From positions 90,300 to 154,299 of the forward strand of contig JARBJD010000176.1 of assembly GCA_033064195.1 (NCBI GenBank): DNA of 64,000 bases. Reading direction: 5' to 3'. How positions within the stretch are numbered: the first letter of the stretch is position 1; the number at the start of each line of letters is the position of its first letter. The notes under the pieces are model-generated. The model saw only the letters and a list, made by a program, of their open reading frames with translations, ran no database searches and was not told the DNA's origin. Source of the DNA: Blattamonas nauphoetae. Taxonomy: Eukaryota > Preaxostyla > Oxymonadida. This document shows, in pieces, positions 32,901-43,508 of this stretch. Both the position numbers and the translations under genes were made by a program.

Positions 32901-34677
32901 GTCTGAGCAAAAGACAAGCACTGCGGGCAAGCTGGTTTCGTCTTTCCTTCCGTTCATTCCCCTCTGGACGGTCGCTGTGGTGATGGAGTGGACGTCAAAC
33001 GCGGGATATTCTGCTCAGCCTCTGAAGGACTTCGCCAAACATTTGGGGAGCGTCATCCGCAACGAGACTGGAATGGACAAGAACGACATGGCCGACGAAG
33101 ACATCCTCGACACCGATCACTGGGAAGACGAGAACGTACTGATCTTCGACACGCCAGTTCGCCTCTCATCGCAAATTACGTTCACAGTTGAAGACTCGCA
33201 GAGGAAGAACGAAAGAACATACACTTCAAAGGAAGCCATCTCAGCAGGAATCGCTGCTCAGTCGCAGTCGCTGGGGTTGTTTGCTGTGTACGACGGCCAC
33301 AACGGAGACCAGACGTCGAACATGATGGGCAACATCACCCTCTCCAGCTTCCTGCAGGCGGTGTACGACTGTCTCCTCGCTCTCATCGAAGCCACGTGTG
33401 ACTTGGAGTTGGAGGACGGCATGCATGACCCTCGCGAGGAATGCTCGCTGCAGTATGGCACAGTGAAGGCGAGCATGGCCGAACTGACGAAGGAGTTTCC
33501 TGCTCTTCACGCTCCCCCAAACGCTTCGCTTTTCTTCGCACTTCCGGTTCTGCCTGCGGCACTCTCGAACAAACTCCTCACTTCTGTTGTGACGCACACG
33601 TTCTTCATCGCTCAGTCAGCAATCGACATACTCGGCACGAAAGGTGGATGCACCAGCCACTTCGTCCTCGTCACAGCTTCGTCAATCGTCCGAGCCAATC
33701 TCGGCGATTGTCGTTCGCTGCTCGTCCAGACGTCGGGGAAAGAGAAGTCCGTTATCTCATTCTCCACAACCGACCACAAAACGACAGAGCGGAGTGAGAT
33801 CGAGCGGATCCATTCCGAGAACGCGTTCGTCGGGAAAGACAACCGCTTCTGCGACGAGTTGGCTGTTGCTCGTGCAATCGGAGATCGAACTCTGTCTCGC
33901 CCCATCAGCCACGTCTCCGACGTCGACACCATCTTCCTCAGCCCGCCTCTCTTCCACGACACCCCCGACACTGCCCCCGTCGTCCGGAGATCGGAAATGC
34001 CTCTCTTTTTTGTGATGGGCTGCGACGGTGTGTTTGACGTAGTGAGCGACGAGGACTTGAGCAGGCACGTGTCGTGCGCGCCTGTTCAGTCCTCCTCTCC
34101 ACCTGCTGTGTCCTGCTCTGTCTCCGACAATCTTTTGTCCGACTCTTCACTCAAATCAGCACAGAAAGTCAAACGATACAAAAATGAGTCGGCCCGAACA
34201 TCAAGACGGAACTCCCGCCGCCCCTCGCGTGTCTCATCTGGAGCCAACTCGGCGCTGTCTCCAGGTCGAGGGAAGGCAAAGAAAGTCCCGTTTGAGTCGG
34301 AGAAGACGGGAGTGGATGACGACTCGGACGAATACGAGTACGAAACAGAGTCGTCGTCTTATTACTACTCGGAGAGCGAATACGAAGAGGAGACAGAGCA
34401 CTCTCGAGTTCCCTCTCCGCTGCCTGTTCAACAGACTCCATCATCCAGTCCGGCCGTGGCGGACGTCGCAAAACCGAAGGCGACCGAGCCGCTGGCACTC
34501 AAAGCAACGTCCTCTCCCTCCAAACCAACCTCAGCCCCTCGTCTCCCCGTCCCTTGTCTCATCGAGCGCTCAAACAACCGCGATCAGTCAGCAGCTTTTG
34601 TTGCATGCAAAATAAGAACGTTGGCATACTCCCTTTCCAGCACAGACAACATCACATCGATGGTACTCAAACTCTGA
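29993..34677 (+). CDS. Leucine-rich-repeat PP2C phosphatase (PHLPP-like)
   Basis: A protein phosphatase of about 1,540 residues. An intron at 30115-30161 joins VRLRDNQ to LTNLPENV and restores the first LRR. Residues of about 30-470 and 570-660 are LRRs of the LxxLxLSxNxL type. The PP2C domain spans about 800-1540. Its motifs are visible: RPRQEDA, YDGHNG, VRANLGDCRSLL, DHKTTERSEI, VARAIGDRTL and CDGVFDVVSDED. The final SSTDNITSMVL comes only after an insert of about 180 residues with an acidic/Tyr/Ser-rich run (around 34310-34400). All metal-binding Asp positions appear intact, so activity is likely. The start at 29993 gives MGNVES, a good N-myristoylation signal (Gly2, Ser6). Confidence 0.85.
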
Positions 34678-35147
34678 CTGTTTCTAGGAATTTATTTTGA
34701 GTTCACATATCATGTTTCTTCCTGTGACTTCCATGTTGACCTGCTCTCTTTGTTTTTCTCCCTTTTTTTGTGGAAACCAAATACGACGGAATGGAAATCG
34801 GACAGACTAAACCAATCATGTAAACGGCCTTTGAACGCAATAAATGAAGATACTCAACAGAATAGACAGGAAATCAGCGAGAATTCTTGGGGCGTGGTGT
34901 GAACTGGGGAGATGGTCAAAAATGGTTAGTAGCATACAAGAGAGTTTAATTTATTAGAAAACCTCTGGAGGAGTGTGGGAGCAGTGGTTTGGTTTGATAA
35001 GGTGATATCTGATTCGCTTGTGACGACTGGAGCGTTGAGAGAAAAGAAAAAAGATACGTCGGTCTTGAATCCTCCGAGAGGCAGAGATTATATCAGCCTG
35101 AAGTTGAGCAAAGAATGCTAAACAAGTAGGGAGGGAATAGAGAGAGG
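34678..35147. other. Intergenic region, 3' ends converging
   Basis: About 470 bp between the stop of the LRR-PP2C gene and the stop of the leftward RRM gene. I see no further gene, RNA or repeat in it. Confidence 0.5.
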
Positions 35148-35544
35148 TTAACGCGTGGATATGAACAAACATGAATTTTCTGTCGGCTCCTGATCGTAAT
35201 CAGTTGCACGGACAGGTCGAAGCGGAACGGGCTCAAAAAGTTGTAAGGGAGGTGGTTTGTCTTCATCTTTGTCAATAGACGACGGACTAATGGTTGGCGA
35301 TGCCGAGAGGGTGAGAGCGTTTTCCATCCCGGTGTCGTCCATGAAAGTGATGATAGCAATCTGAAAGTCCGGCCGTTTAGGATCTGGGATGAGTTTGAGG
35401 GATGATATCCGGCCACATTGACTGAAGTATCCCTGAGAAATCAAGAAAAATGAGTGAGTTAGAATAAAGAAAAGAACGGACTGCCACGATGTCCAGGGTA
35501 TGTTCGAGTGGTATTTCACTCACTTGGACCGTGGTCTCGGTCAT
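35148..35544 (-). CDS. Small single-RRM RNA-binding protein
   Basis: Two exons. Exon 1 (35544-35482) starts MTETTVQVSEIPLEHTLDIV. A 49-nt intron (35433-35481) is removed, and exon 2 continues GYFSQCGRISSLKLIPD and then FQIAIITFMDD. These are the RNP2-like strand, the alpha1/loop and the RNP1-like strand of an RRM, although RNP1 lacks the usual aromatic pair. The tail (about residues 75-115) is Pro/Ser-rich. Total about 115 residues. I cannot name the protein; splicing-factor-like single-RRM proteins are the closest class. Confidence 0.65.
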
Positions 35545-35678
35545 GTGAGGTGATAATGTCTTTGTGTGATTGTGCTTTGATCTCGCATCCCATACATTCA
35601 AATGAGTCAAGATTTAGTTGTCCTTTCATCTGCGCAAATGTCAAAGTATAGTTCATTGACCATGTATGTGATATTCCC

Positions 35679-38600
35679 ATGTGGAGTTATCATTTACACT
35701 TCTCAGCACCATTATTTCTTTATTTTGTTCTTATGATTTTTATCCTAGTCGCTCTTGGGCAATCTATCCGCACCACATTATCTCCATCACCTATTCCTCT
35801 TCTTTCGTGGATCAAGATGCAATCTCTCTCTTCCATACACATGGATCTGGAACTCCCACCATCAATCTTCAGCCTCGACCAATTTAACGTGACAAATCGA
35901 TATCTTACCATTTCGTCTCAGAGATCCACTATTCTATTACCATCCACTCCTGTTATTCAAGATCTCCCCCATTGTTCCCTGTTGAATTCCACTATCCATT
36001 TATCGTCAGCATCGATCGTTGCCAATTGTGATCACGTGCTATATTTAGATGTTCTATCTTCAATATCCTGTATAGACTGTTCCTTAGCTTTCTTGTCATC
36101 TTGGACACCTATATTGTCAGATGGAGGATCTGTCGAACTAGTCCGCTGTTCATTTACTTTCCCTGTACACTCACAAACTTTTCAACTGTTTAAAAGTTCA
36201 TCGCCTGTTTCGACCTTTGTTTTAAACTCGATTACTTTATTTAATCAATCTGTCTCAAACAAAGCACCACTCCTCATTAACGGTCCGCTTTCGTCATTCT
36301 CCATCATCTCCTCTTCGTTCGTCAATATTTCCAATACGAACTCTGATCATTCTATCATCGAAACTCAGTCACTATTTCTCAAGAAGTGCCATCTCTTCGG
36401 GACAGACTTCCATAACGTATCAAACCCACTTTCTGGACTCCTCTATCCAGACATGAATTTCTTTACGGATTTTTTGTGCCAAAATTCTTCTTTTTCTTCC
36501 GTTCGCAACACTCAACTTTGGGTTCCTAATTCGAACTCCACCAAACACATTGATGTCACAGGCAATCGCACATTCGAGAATACGACGTTTTCGATGTGCA
36601 GCGCACAGGGACGTGATGGTGGGGCAATCAACTGGAACAATGATGGCCAGCTGCATATTCTGTCCTGTTCGTTCAACCGCTGCACAGCCATGCCAAGTCT
36701 GAACGGAGGTGCAGTATTCGCCGGAAAGCAATCGAACGATTCTGTGTTTGGATCGATCCTCGTCAAAGACGTGCTCATGAGCGATGGAGACGCCAAAGAA
36801 GGCGGTGGCATGTTCCTTTCCAGCCTCGTCCAGATCCAAATCACAAACACCCGTTTTTCGGTTCTTTATGCCGGAATTGACGGTGGATGCATGTGTCTTT
36901 GTGATATATACACCGCTGCCACCATTGTCGATTGTGTTATGGAACTATGTTCGTGCACGCACACCGGAATGGCAATTGAGGGCGCCCTCATCAAATCGCT
37001 GGAGATATCAGACACAACTGTCTCTGACATGGAAGTCCGGGCCACAGTCGCTCCTTTCCACGACATTGGAGGATCCATTTCGCTGAATGTGAAGTACTCC
37101 GTCAACACGACTCTGTGCCGTGTTTTCTTCATCGAAAACGTGATCGATGCGCCTTTCGATACGTCCAGCATGGCGCGCGACCTCCTCCTCACCCCCCACA
37201 TGAACGACACAGACATCCGGAAGATGGTAGACGCGTGCTACTCCACTTCGTACTTCCCACACTGCATCAACAAGCTCGACAACGCAGTCACTGAAGTCAA
37301 AGGCCTCTTCACAACTCCGAGCAACTCCATCACGATCTCTCTCCCATCCAACCCAAGACCAAGCGACTCGGACGCGGATGACCAACAGGACTGGGACACT
37401 TACGCGGAGAACAGCGTGTCTTGTCTCATCGGGGCTGTCGACTGTCGCTCCATGTCGTATGCTGTGTCGTCGTGCAAGAACGGGGATATCAACATGCGTC
37501 GAATCAACATCGGGCAGGGCTGGATGGATGAGCACGAGGTCAACGTGAAGAACAAGACAGTCCAGATCAGCGGAGTCATCGGACAGACTGATCGAGTCTC
37601 GACTGTTCTGTACAACACCAAGCGCACTCTCAATGACCAGAGGCGTCCTGTCTTCTGCCTCACGAATGGCTGCCTCACTCTCGACAACATGGTGTTTGTC
37701 ATGTCGCTCATCGCCACTGCTGACTCATCGGTGCCGCAGCTCATCGAAGTCACGCCTGTGGTGGGTGGGATCCAGGGCGCTGTTGCCATCTCCAACGTCA
37801 AACTGCGGATGATCGACCTCATCAACGATTTCACTCCAATCCGGACCAATGCCAACACCACAATCGAATACGTCAACACAGCCATGCTGATCTCGACCAC
37901 TCGTTCCAACATGACCATGATGAACGTGTCTTTCGAGCCGTTTTCAAACGAGAATGGGGTGATCCATGTTCCCCGTTTCCAAAACGACTTCTTCCAACAC
38001 ATCACAAGCGACCTCGCAATATCTCTCACCTTCTACAACGTGCGGATGGATCAGTGCAGGCTCAATGATTGTTCGTTGATCAACATCAAAAAGCCCAATG
38101 TCAGCACCAGCTCAGCTCATCTCTCGGTCATCTTCCGAGACTGCTTCTTCTGCCGCATCATCAACACACACGACATGGCGTGTGTGTTCAACGTCGAGCA
38201 CGATTACGCACATCCTGCCCAGATCGAGATGAAAATGTCGCACACTTGGTTCGAGTCGTGTGAGACCGACATTCCATTCGAAGGTGATGTCGTGTCTCTC
38301 TTCCACGTGTCGATCAGCATGAACATGGGCGGGTTCTCCGGAGACAATTGCGGACTCTTCTGGAAGCGTCATCGCAATACACTCGGACACTCAATACAGG
38401 CTTCTCTTCCACTCCTCCCAAACTCCAAACCGAAGATTCCCTCTCGCCGACATCGTAACACAGCCGAGTTGTGTGTGTCAGAAGGATCTGTGCTCCATAT
38501 CGGCAACAGTCAGGTGGACATGTTCAACTTAACTTTCGACGGATGTATCTCGACAGCCATCAGCATCGAAGGCACCTCGTCCACGCTGAATCTGACTAGC

Positions 38601-39374
38601 TGCTCGTTCATCCTGAACGGCCTCTACGAAAGGTTCGCCGTCCTCCCTGAAGGCCCCCTCTATCAGTTCAACATCGACTGCTACAACAAGTCCACTGTCG
38701 ATATCACATCACTCCAGAAGATCGACCGCTTCACTGTCCAGTTCCCATTCGACAACACCTCGTTCTGGTTCTTCAACTCGGATTGCACTGTCAACTCGCA
38801 TCTTCGCAGCGACCTGTCCATCCCGTCCTTCACTGTAATCCCTACCATCTCCACTGTTTCATCCCACAAAGAAAACTCCTCCCTCGTCATTCTGATGGAC
38901 GGGACCAATTTCTACCCGTGCCGACTGTACGCTGAAGTGTTTGAGGCGATCCCTGCTTCACACACCCACACTTCCATTGTTGAAAACACATCTTACTTCT
39001 GCCTCCCAGACCTTTTCCCGAATGGATCCATCAAAATCTCCATCCCCACCAAACTCCTCAGCCGCCAAGCATGGTTTGTCCGTCTCCACTTTCACGACGG
39101 ACTCACATACACCCCAGCCCTCGTCCACTCCGAACCAGTCACTCGTGACAGACTCGAGCAGCATCTCTCTCACTACTCACACACGGAGTACACCGAAGTC
39201 CTGCAGGCTCAGAAAAGTATGGCGCCTGTGGTCGCAACGCTCTCGGTCCTCCTCTCTTTGACATTCGTCACACTGTTCGCCACTTTTGGGCTCGCTATGA
39301 GATATCGGATCAAACTTTCTCAGACCGTGCACAAGCGTGAGCAAGTCAGGCTCCTTGGGAACTCTAGGTCGTGA
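35679..39374 (+). CDS. Large beta-helix (pectin-lyase-fold) membrane protein
   Basis: A single 1,231-codon frame. Residues 8-28 form a hydrophobic signal/anchor (FSAPLFLYFVLMIFILVAL). The body contains many Asn/Ser/Thr-rich beta-helix rungs with the GGAI/GGGM turns typical of right-handed beta-helices (DGGAINW, NGGAVFAG, EGGGMFLS). Many N-glycosylation sequons fit an extracellular protein. Near the C-terminus a transmembrane segment (VVATLSVLLSLTFVTLFATF) is followed by a short basic cytoplasmic tail. It has the same design as the 4.1-9.5 kb receptor but no kinase-like lobe. Function unknown; probably a surface protein. Confidence 0.75.
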   Translation: MWSYHLHFSAPLFLYFVLMIFILVALGQSIRTTLSPSPIPLLSWIKMQSLSSIHMDLELPPSIFSLDQFNVTNRYLTISSQRSTILLPSTPVIQDLPHCSLLNSTIHLSSASIVANCDHVLYLDVLSSISCIDCSLAFLSSWTPILSDGGSVELVRCSFTFPVHSQTFQLFKSSSPVSTFVLNSITLFNQSVSNKAPLLINGPLSSFSIISSSFVNISNTNSDHSIIETQSLFLKKCHLFGTDFHNVSNPLSGLLYPDMNFFTDFLCQNSSFSSVRNTQLWVPNSNSTKHIDVTGNRTFENTTFSMCSAQGRDGGAINWNNDGQLHILSCSFNRCTAMPSLNGGAVFAGKQSNDSVFGSILVKDVLMSDGDAKEGGGMFLSSLVQIQITNTRFSVLYAGIDGGCMCLCDIYTAATIVDCVMELCSCTHTGMAIEGALIKSLEISDTTVSDMEVRATVAPFHDIGGSISLNVKYSVNTTLCRVFFIENVIDAPFDTSSMARDLLLTPHMNDTDIRKMVDACYSTSYFPHCINKLDNAVTEVKGLFTTPSNSITISLPSNPRPSDSDADDQQDWDTYAENSVSCLIGAVDCRSMSYAVSSCKNGDINMRRINIGQGWMDEHEVNVKNKTVQISGVIGQTDRVSTVLYNTKRTLNDQRRPVFCLTNGCLTLDNMVFVMSLIATADSSVPQLIEVTPVVGGIQGAVAISNVKLRMIDLINDFTPIRTNANTTIEYVNTAMLISTTRSNMTMMNVSFEPFSNENGVIHVPRFQNDFFQHITSDLAISLTFYNVRMDQCRLNDCSLINIKKPNVSTSSAHLSVIFRDCFFCRIINTHDMACVFNVEHDYAHPAQIEMKMSHTWFESCETDIPFEGDVVSLFHVSISMNMGGFSGDNCGLFWKRHRNTLGHSIQASLPLLPNSKPKIPSRRHRNTAELCVSEGSVLHIGNSQVDMFNLTFDGCISTAISIEGTSSTLNLTSCSFILNGLYERFAVLPEGPLYQFNIDCYNKSTVDITSLQKIDRFTVQFPFDNTSFWFFNSDCTVNSHLRSDLSIPSFTVIPTISTVSSHKENSSLVILMDGTNFYPCRLYAEVFEAIPASHTHTSIVENTSYFCLPDLFPNGSIKISIPTKLLSRQAWFVRLHFHDGLTYTPALVHSEPVTRDRLEQHLSHYSHTEYTEVLQAQKSMAPVVATLSVLLSLTFVTLFATFGLAMRYRIKLSQTVHKREQVRLLGNSRS

Positions 39375-39539
39375 GATACTCGTTGTCTGCATATCCTAGA
39401 AAGAGGTTCGGCTCACTGCTTTCATTTTGTTCCACAGCTTCTACGATTCATTTCTTTAATTGTGGTTTCATATATCATTTTTTTTGAATCTCTTGGAGGG
39501 AGTAGGAATCTTCTAAATGTTAGACCGGAATTGAAGAGA

Positions 39540-39611
39540 GTTGCTGCAATATCTTCACAACCCTTGAACCAATTTAGATGAAATTTTGTATAAAAGAGTT
39601 TTTTTCATACT
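39540..39611 (+). repeat. Fragment of a dispersed repeat family (copy 1)
   Basis: The sequence here (AATATCTTCACAACCCTTGA followed by ACCAATTTAGATGAAATTTT) is a diverged match to the interior of the 53.2-53.7 kb element (53295-53370) and, inverted, to 48838-48922. It shows that the same family reaches into the left flank of the gene-poor region. Confidence 0.5.
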
Positions 39612-40947
39612 TCATTCTCTTCCCTAGGACCATCACTCAAGCATAAACAAAATGTCAGAAACGGCGTCGTCACATGGCTGTATACCGTTTTATTTCACTT
39701 TCATTCACATCTCCACTCATTTCTTTAGAACATTTATGATAAATGAGGAATAAAACGCACTATTTTCGTTTTGGTCCGGTTTGTCAGCTTCATCCTTATC
39801 TAATCAGGAATTGAGATTTAACCCGGACCTCACAGGTTCATTCTCATTGTTTAGGGATGGGAGTTCTATCACTGGATTTCCGCTTCTGCACGGTCACGAT
39901 ATGCGGAGATCCAGAGATAAACTTGACACCTTTATGTCCCCTCAGGTTTTCTGCATATACAGTGAGTGAAGATGGAAAATAAGACCATACAGGAGCTTAC
40001 ACCGAGCCAGTGGACAGACTAAAGTTCGAACTTTGCTTCGATATTGCTTTATTCACAAAAAACCGTCGTTTTCATGTCTCCTCCTACTTTGTTTTCACAG
40101 ATTCACTCATTGATTGATGAAAATAATGAGAGAACTGGTTTAATGAGATGAATACAGCATGAATTCTCGAACGTTGTGTGAATATCATCATGGTTGGAGA
40201 GAACAGGAGGATCCTTGACAATCATGACAGCACAACATGAGAGATGTCTATCGTCCAATACATTCTGAAACTTGATGTCAAAACAAGGAAAGTTTGTCAT
40301 TCTTCGACATAGAGTCGATTCAAATTTGATCTCGTTCACTTTCCAGAGTGATTCTCACATGACATCGATTCTGATAGTAATGTGTTGAAATTTGAAGAAT
40401 GAGATGGAATTTCTGGAAAAAGGTGAGACTTCACATGTTTCCTCAAATATTACTTTTATCATTCTTGGTTAGAGTTTTGCCGTGTGAAAACAAAAAAGAT
40501 TGGCAGAGAATGCGATCAAAGGTTCTTTTCTTCGAATTCATCACTTCACCTATTTTTAAAGAAGATAAAATAGGTGATTCATAAAGTCAAATGAGTTGAA
40601 CAAACCTTCGAGTGATGTCAGAACGAGATCCACTGTTTCGACCAGATCAGCGAATCTATTTCACATATTTACATTTTTTGAGCAAAAAACAAGAAAAAAG
40701 GTGATGATCACTCCGATTCGAAGTTTGACACAGTTATAGTTTCACATAGAATGAAAAATCAGTGAATCATTTTGAGATTTGTGCGATTTGAGTGACTTAA
40801 CGAATACGATATTGAAAATCTATGCTTAAAATATGAATTGACTCGGTGTAAGACTCTTGACAAAAAATTTGCTCAATTGACCTGGTCGACAGTGAGAAAA
40901 CCAGAGATCTGAATGAGAGGTTTGATCAGACATACCTCTTCTGCCCG

Positions 40948-40983
40948 AAGGACCGGGTTTTTGACAAGGTCCGGGTTTTTGAC
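40948..40983 (+). repeat. Tandem 18-bp direct repeat
   Basis: Two adjacent copies, AAGGACCGGGTTTTTGAC and AAGGTCCGGGTTTTTGAC, differing at one base, lie directly upstream of the tRNA-like segment. Confidence 0.75.
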
Positions 40984-40989
40984 TCATTC

Positions 40990-41064
40990 GAAGGACCCTC
41001 TAGTCGAGCGGTAGCACAACAGCTTTTTGCTCCCCGGACCCAGGATCGAATCCCGCCCGAGTCA
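40990..41064 (+). other. tRNA-like segment (A-box and B-box), possible SINE or tRNA relic
   Basis: TAGTCGAGCGGTAGC matches an RNA polymerase III A box/D-arm, and GGATCGAATCC 35 nt later matches a B box/T-loop. The T stem is only partly paired and no proper acceptor stem of 7 bp can be formed, so it is not a normal tRNA. A short GACTC/GAGTC pairing exists between 40981-40985 and 41059-41063. A tRNA-derived SINE head or a tRNA pseudogene are the best explanations. Confidence 0.4.
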
Positions 41065-42561
41065 CTTTATTGTTCACTTTTTCTTATTTTTGATTCACAA
41101 CATCTCTATAATTCGTTCATCTCATTTTTTTCTAAATTAATGAGAGAAATGTCGTAGTTCAAGAGTCCCTGAGTCGGTCTGTCTTTCCCCAACATCAGAC
41201 AAAAAGTTGGCCTGACCGACCGACACAGACTCATTCTCTTTCATTGAAGAGGATTTCCACTCGACCAAAACCGTGAATTTGGAATCGTATTTGTTTCTTT
41301 CGTTCACTCTCACTGTCTACCAGGATCTCACTCTGGAAGATTCATCGTCCGATTCTGATTCCGATCGAAACAAAATGAAGGCAGGTATCTCAAAGAATCC
41401 AATATTTTCATGTAATAGTATGTTTATCGACATTTCTATTGGTTTCAAAAATAGCAGTTGTTCCCCTTGCCAAATACCAATGACAAATCTTGTTATGAAG
41501 TGGTCAGAAGAAAAGAGGAGAAGCCTGACCCAGAACGAAGATATGCTCAATATGTTGGATGTGATGTGAGAGGGAAGGGAAGAAACGCAAAGAAACTGCG
41601 ACGAGATTTAGTTGGGAAAACAAGACCGAACCACTAAAGCGAAAGAACAGTATACTTTTCCATCCCACATGTTTTTGTTAAAGAAGATCATCATGATTTA
41701 GTCTGTTGAGAAACAATAGTTCCAAAAGGGAAGCTAGAAGAAAATGGAGTGAGTATTCATCGTTGTACTCATATCGGCTACTCGCAGCTTTGTTTCTCCC
41801 ATCTTGCCCGCATTCCCTATAGTTCCTCTCATCTTTCAGCCATTCTAAATTTCATCATACCTGTTTTCTGTACTATTTGATTTCCCTGCAATATCTTGAG
41901 TGAGAGAGTAAATGCAAAGTCGTGTCCAGTGAAGAATATTGCAAAATCAACCTTCTGCTTTTGATTTTCGATTAGATCCGGGAGAAATGTCCACATTCAC
42001 ATGACGTGGTCGATTAGTCCTTTCATTTCTCAAAAATGTCAGATCATCGTTCAAAACAGTTTCTTTGAATGACTGTAGCAGCTTAAACTGTTTTTTGTTC
42101 ACTTCTGCACATCTTCTCAAACTATTCATGGAATCTTCTCCACAGACCAAGATGAATGGGATTGCTCGTCCCGAAAAGCAGTCGGTCGGTTGAACGTCAG
42201 TCGGACCGACGTATTGGATGTGGATCAGACTGTACGTATTGTTTATTTTTCTCATGTGCAGAAACGCAGAACTTTTGTGTCTCGTCGCAAATCAAATCTC
42301 AGGAGATATAAGGATCTCTCAAGAATCGCAAAATTGAGTGTATTGGACTGTTTTTGCTCAATTTCTCCTTTTGTTTCAGTATTTTCTCGTTGTAGACTGT
42401 CAAATTCGAATCACTTTTTTAGATCTTCCTCCCACTGCAACAATTCCTCTCATACTCGTTTTTCCTTCGCACTTTATCACAAACTGCATCGTTCGGACTC
42501 TTTCTGAAATTTCCAGGACAAATCCTATCAAGTATGTTGAAGATGCCTTCCAGAACTTTTC

Positions 42562-42789
42562 ATGTCTTTTTCTCCAAACACTCATATTTCTGATCCTTCT
42601 CCAAATTCTCATTTTATTGATTCTTCTCCCAATTCCCCTATTCTTCATTCTTCTTATCATTCTCCTATTCTTCATGATTCTCCTCATTCTCCTAATTCTC
42701 AAACTTCCCCCATTCAACCTATTGTTCCTCCTTCACCAATTCTTTTCGATTCAGATTCATTTTTCACTTCACAACACTATAACTTCTAA
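42562..42789 (+). CDS. Possible terminal exon, Ser/Pro/His/Asn-rich
   Basis: A 75-codon frame starting MSFSPNTHISDPSP. It consists of imperfect repeats of the type SPNSP and HSPILHDSP and ends FDSDSFFTSQHYNF before TAA. The composition is protein-like, but the underlying DNA is a CT-rich degenerate tandem repeat, so this may be chance. A CCTTCCAG acceptor lies just upstream. No partner exon is certain. Confidence 0.25.
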   Translation: MSFSPNTHISDPSPNSHFIDSSPNSPILHSSYHSPILHDSPHSPNSQTSPIQPIVPPSPILFDSDSFFTSQHYNF

Positions 42790-42814
42790 ATCCCCAACAC
42801 CTCACTCATTCCAT

Positions 42815-42903
42815 ACCTGGTTTATCCTGCCAGGCCTTTTGGCCGAACATGGCTAGCCTAGTACCAATTATGGCCTTGTGTCCGGTACTAGGTTCACAGC
42901 AGG
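42815..42903 (+). ncRNA. Structured hairpin element (candidate RNA)
   Basis: A perfect 9-bp stem CCTAGTACC (42857-42865) / GGTACTAGG (42884-42892) encloses an 18-nt loop. Outside it CCTGC (42826-42830) pairs with GCAGG (42899-42903), and AGGCC TTTT GGCC forms a small hairpin in the 5' half. The element is GC-rich in an AT-rich setting. No known RNA family is recognised. Confidence 0.35.
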
Positions 42904-43126
42904 ACTTGGGATGAGTGAGAGAAAGACTGAAACGATCATTCGACATTTTTCCTTTCATTTTTCTCTTGATTTGAGATTCTTTTAGATTTCAAAGCTTTCT
43001 CTGCAATCATTCTTACACGCTTTTCTTCCTTTTCTCGTAGGACCTCTGCCCCCTCCGCAACTCAGCCACATTCTGCCTCCAAAAACACGCGTCTCCATCA
43101 GCCTCCCTCGTTTTACCCAAACCGAA

Positions 43127-43170
43127 GCTCCCACTCCATGAGATTGGGTGTGAAGTGGTCCGTAGGTCCT
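43127..43170 (-). repeat. DIRS 3' inverted terminal repeat
   Basis: 44 bp that are the inverted match of 46262-46305 with three mismatches or so. Confidence 0.8.
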
Positions 43171-43363
43171 GCAGTTTAAATGGGTTGAAATAGAAACCCA
43201 AAATAGAATTCTTCCTTAAAGTATTCACATCTTTCTCTAATCCGGGCAAACCAAGGATAGAGATACGGCCACTTTCGCGGCGGGAATGAGAGCAAAGGCC
43301 CTTGGGCCTGGTTAATCTTGGGGGCAGCTTCGGAAACTCGTGGGAGCTTCGGTTTGGGTGAAA

Positions 43364-43414
43364 GGAACTCTCTTACCAGTCGTTCCTCCCAAACATTCGC
43401 TCCCACTCCATGAG
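43364..43414 (-). repeat. DIRS internal complementary region
   Basis: 51 bp that are the inverted match of the outer part of the right end (46290-46340), with only a few differences. Confidence 0.8.
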
Positions 43415-43508
43415 AGTTGAAAAGGGCCTAGATTATTGGCGTGGAACAAATGAGAAGAAACAGAAACATGATGAAATGAGAAAACTGCATATCTATAGAA
43501 TGAATCCG

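Larger units (their letters stand above)
39375..42561. other. Gene-poor AT-rich region
   Basis: About 3.2 kb with only short, scattered frames. Small exon-like pieces can be proposed (a Ser/Asp-rich one near 41320-41390 and a basic one near 41500-41570), but I cannot join them into a gene. Repeats and RNA-like elements inside it are listed separately. It marks the change from the dense gene block to the repeat-rich right half. Confidence 0.45.

Noticed and set aside
1-39374. A variant genetic code for the whole genome with TAG as sense
   Set aside because: GSK3, the 1,816-codon receptor and CHFR all end naturally at TAG, so TAG is a normal stop for host genes; the question stays open only for the right-hand element.
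42814-42834. Resemblance to the 5' end of small-subunit rRNA (ACCTGGTTTATCCTGCCAG)
   Set aside because: Only about 19 bases match; the following sequence does not continue as SSU rRNA, so it is not an rRNA gene.
42338-42856. A 172-codon Leu/Ile/Phe-rich frame
   Set aside because: It reads through a CT-rich degenerate repeat and into the hairpin element; composition reflects the DNA repeat.
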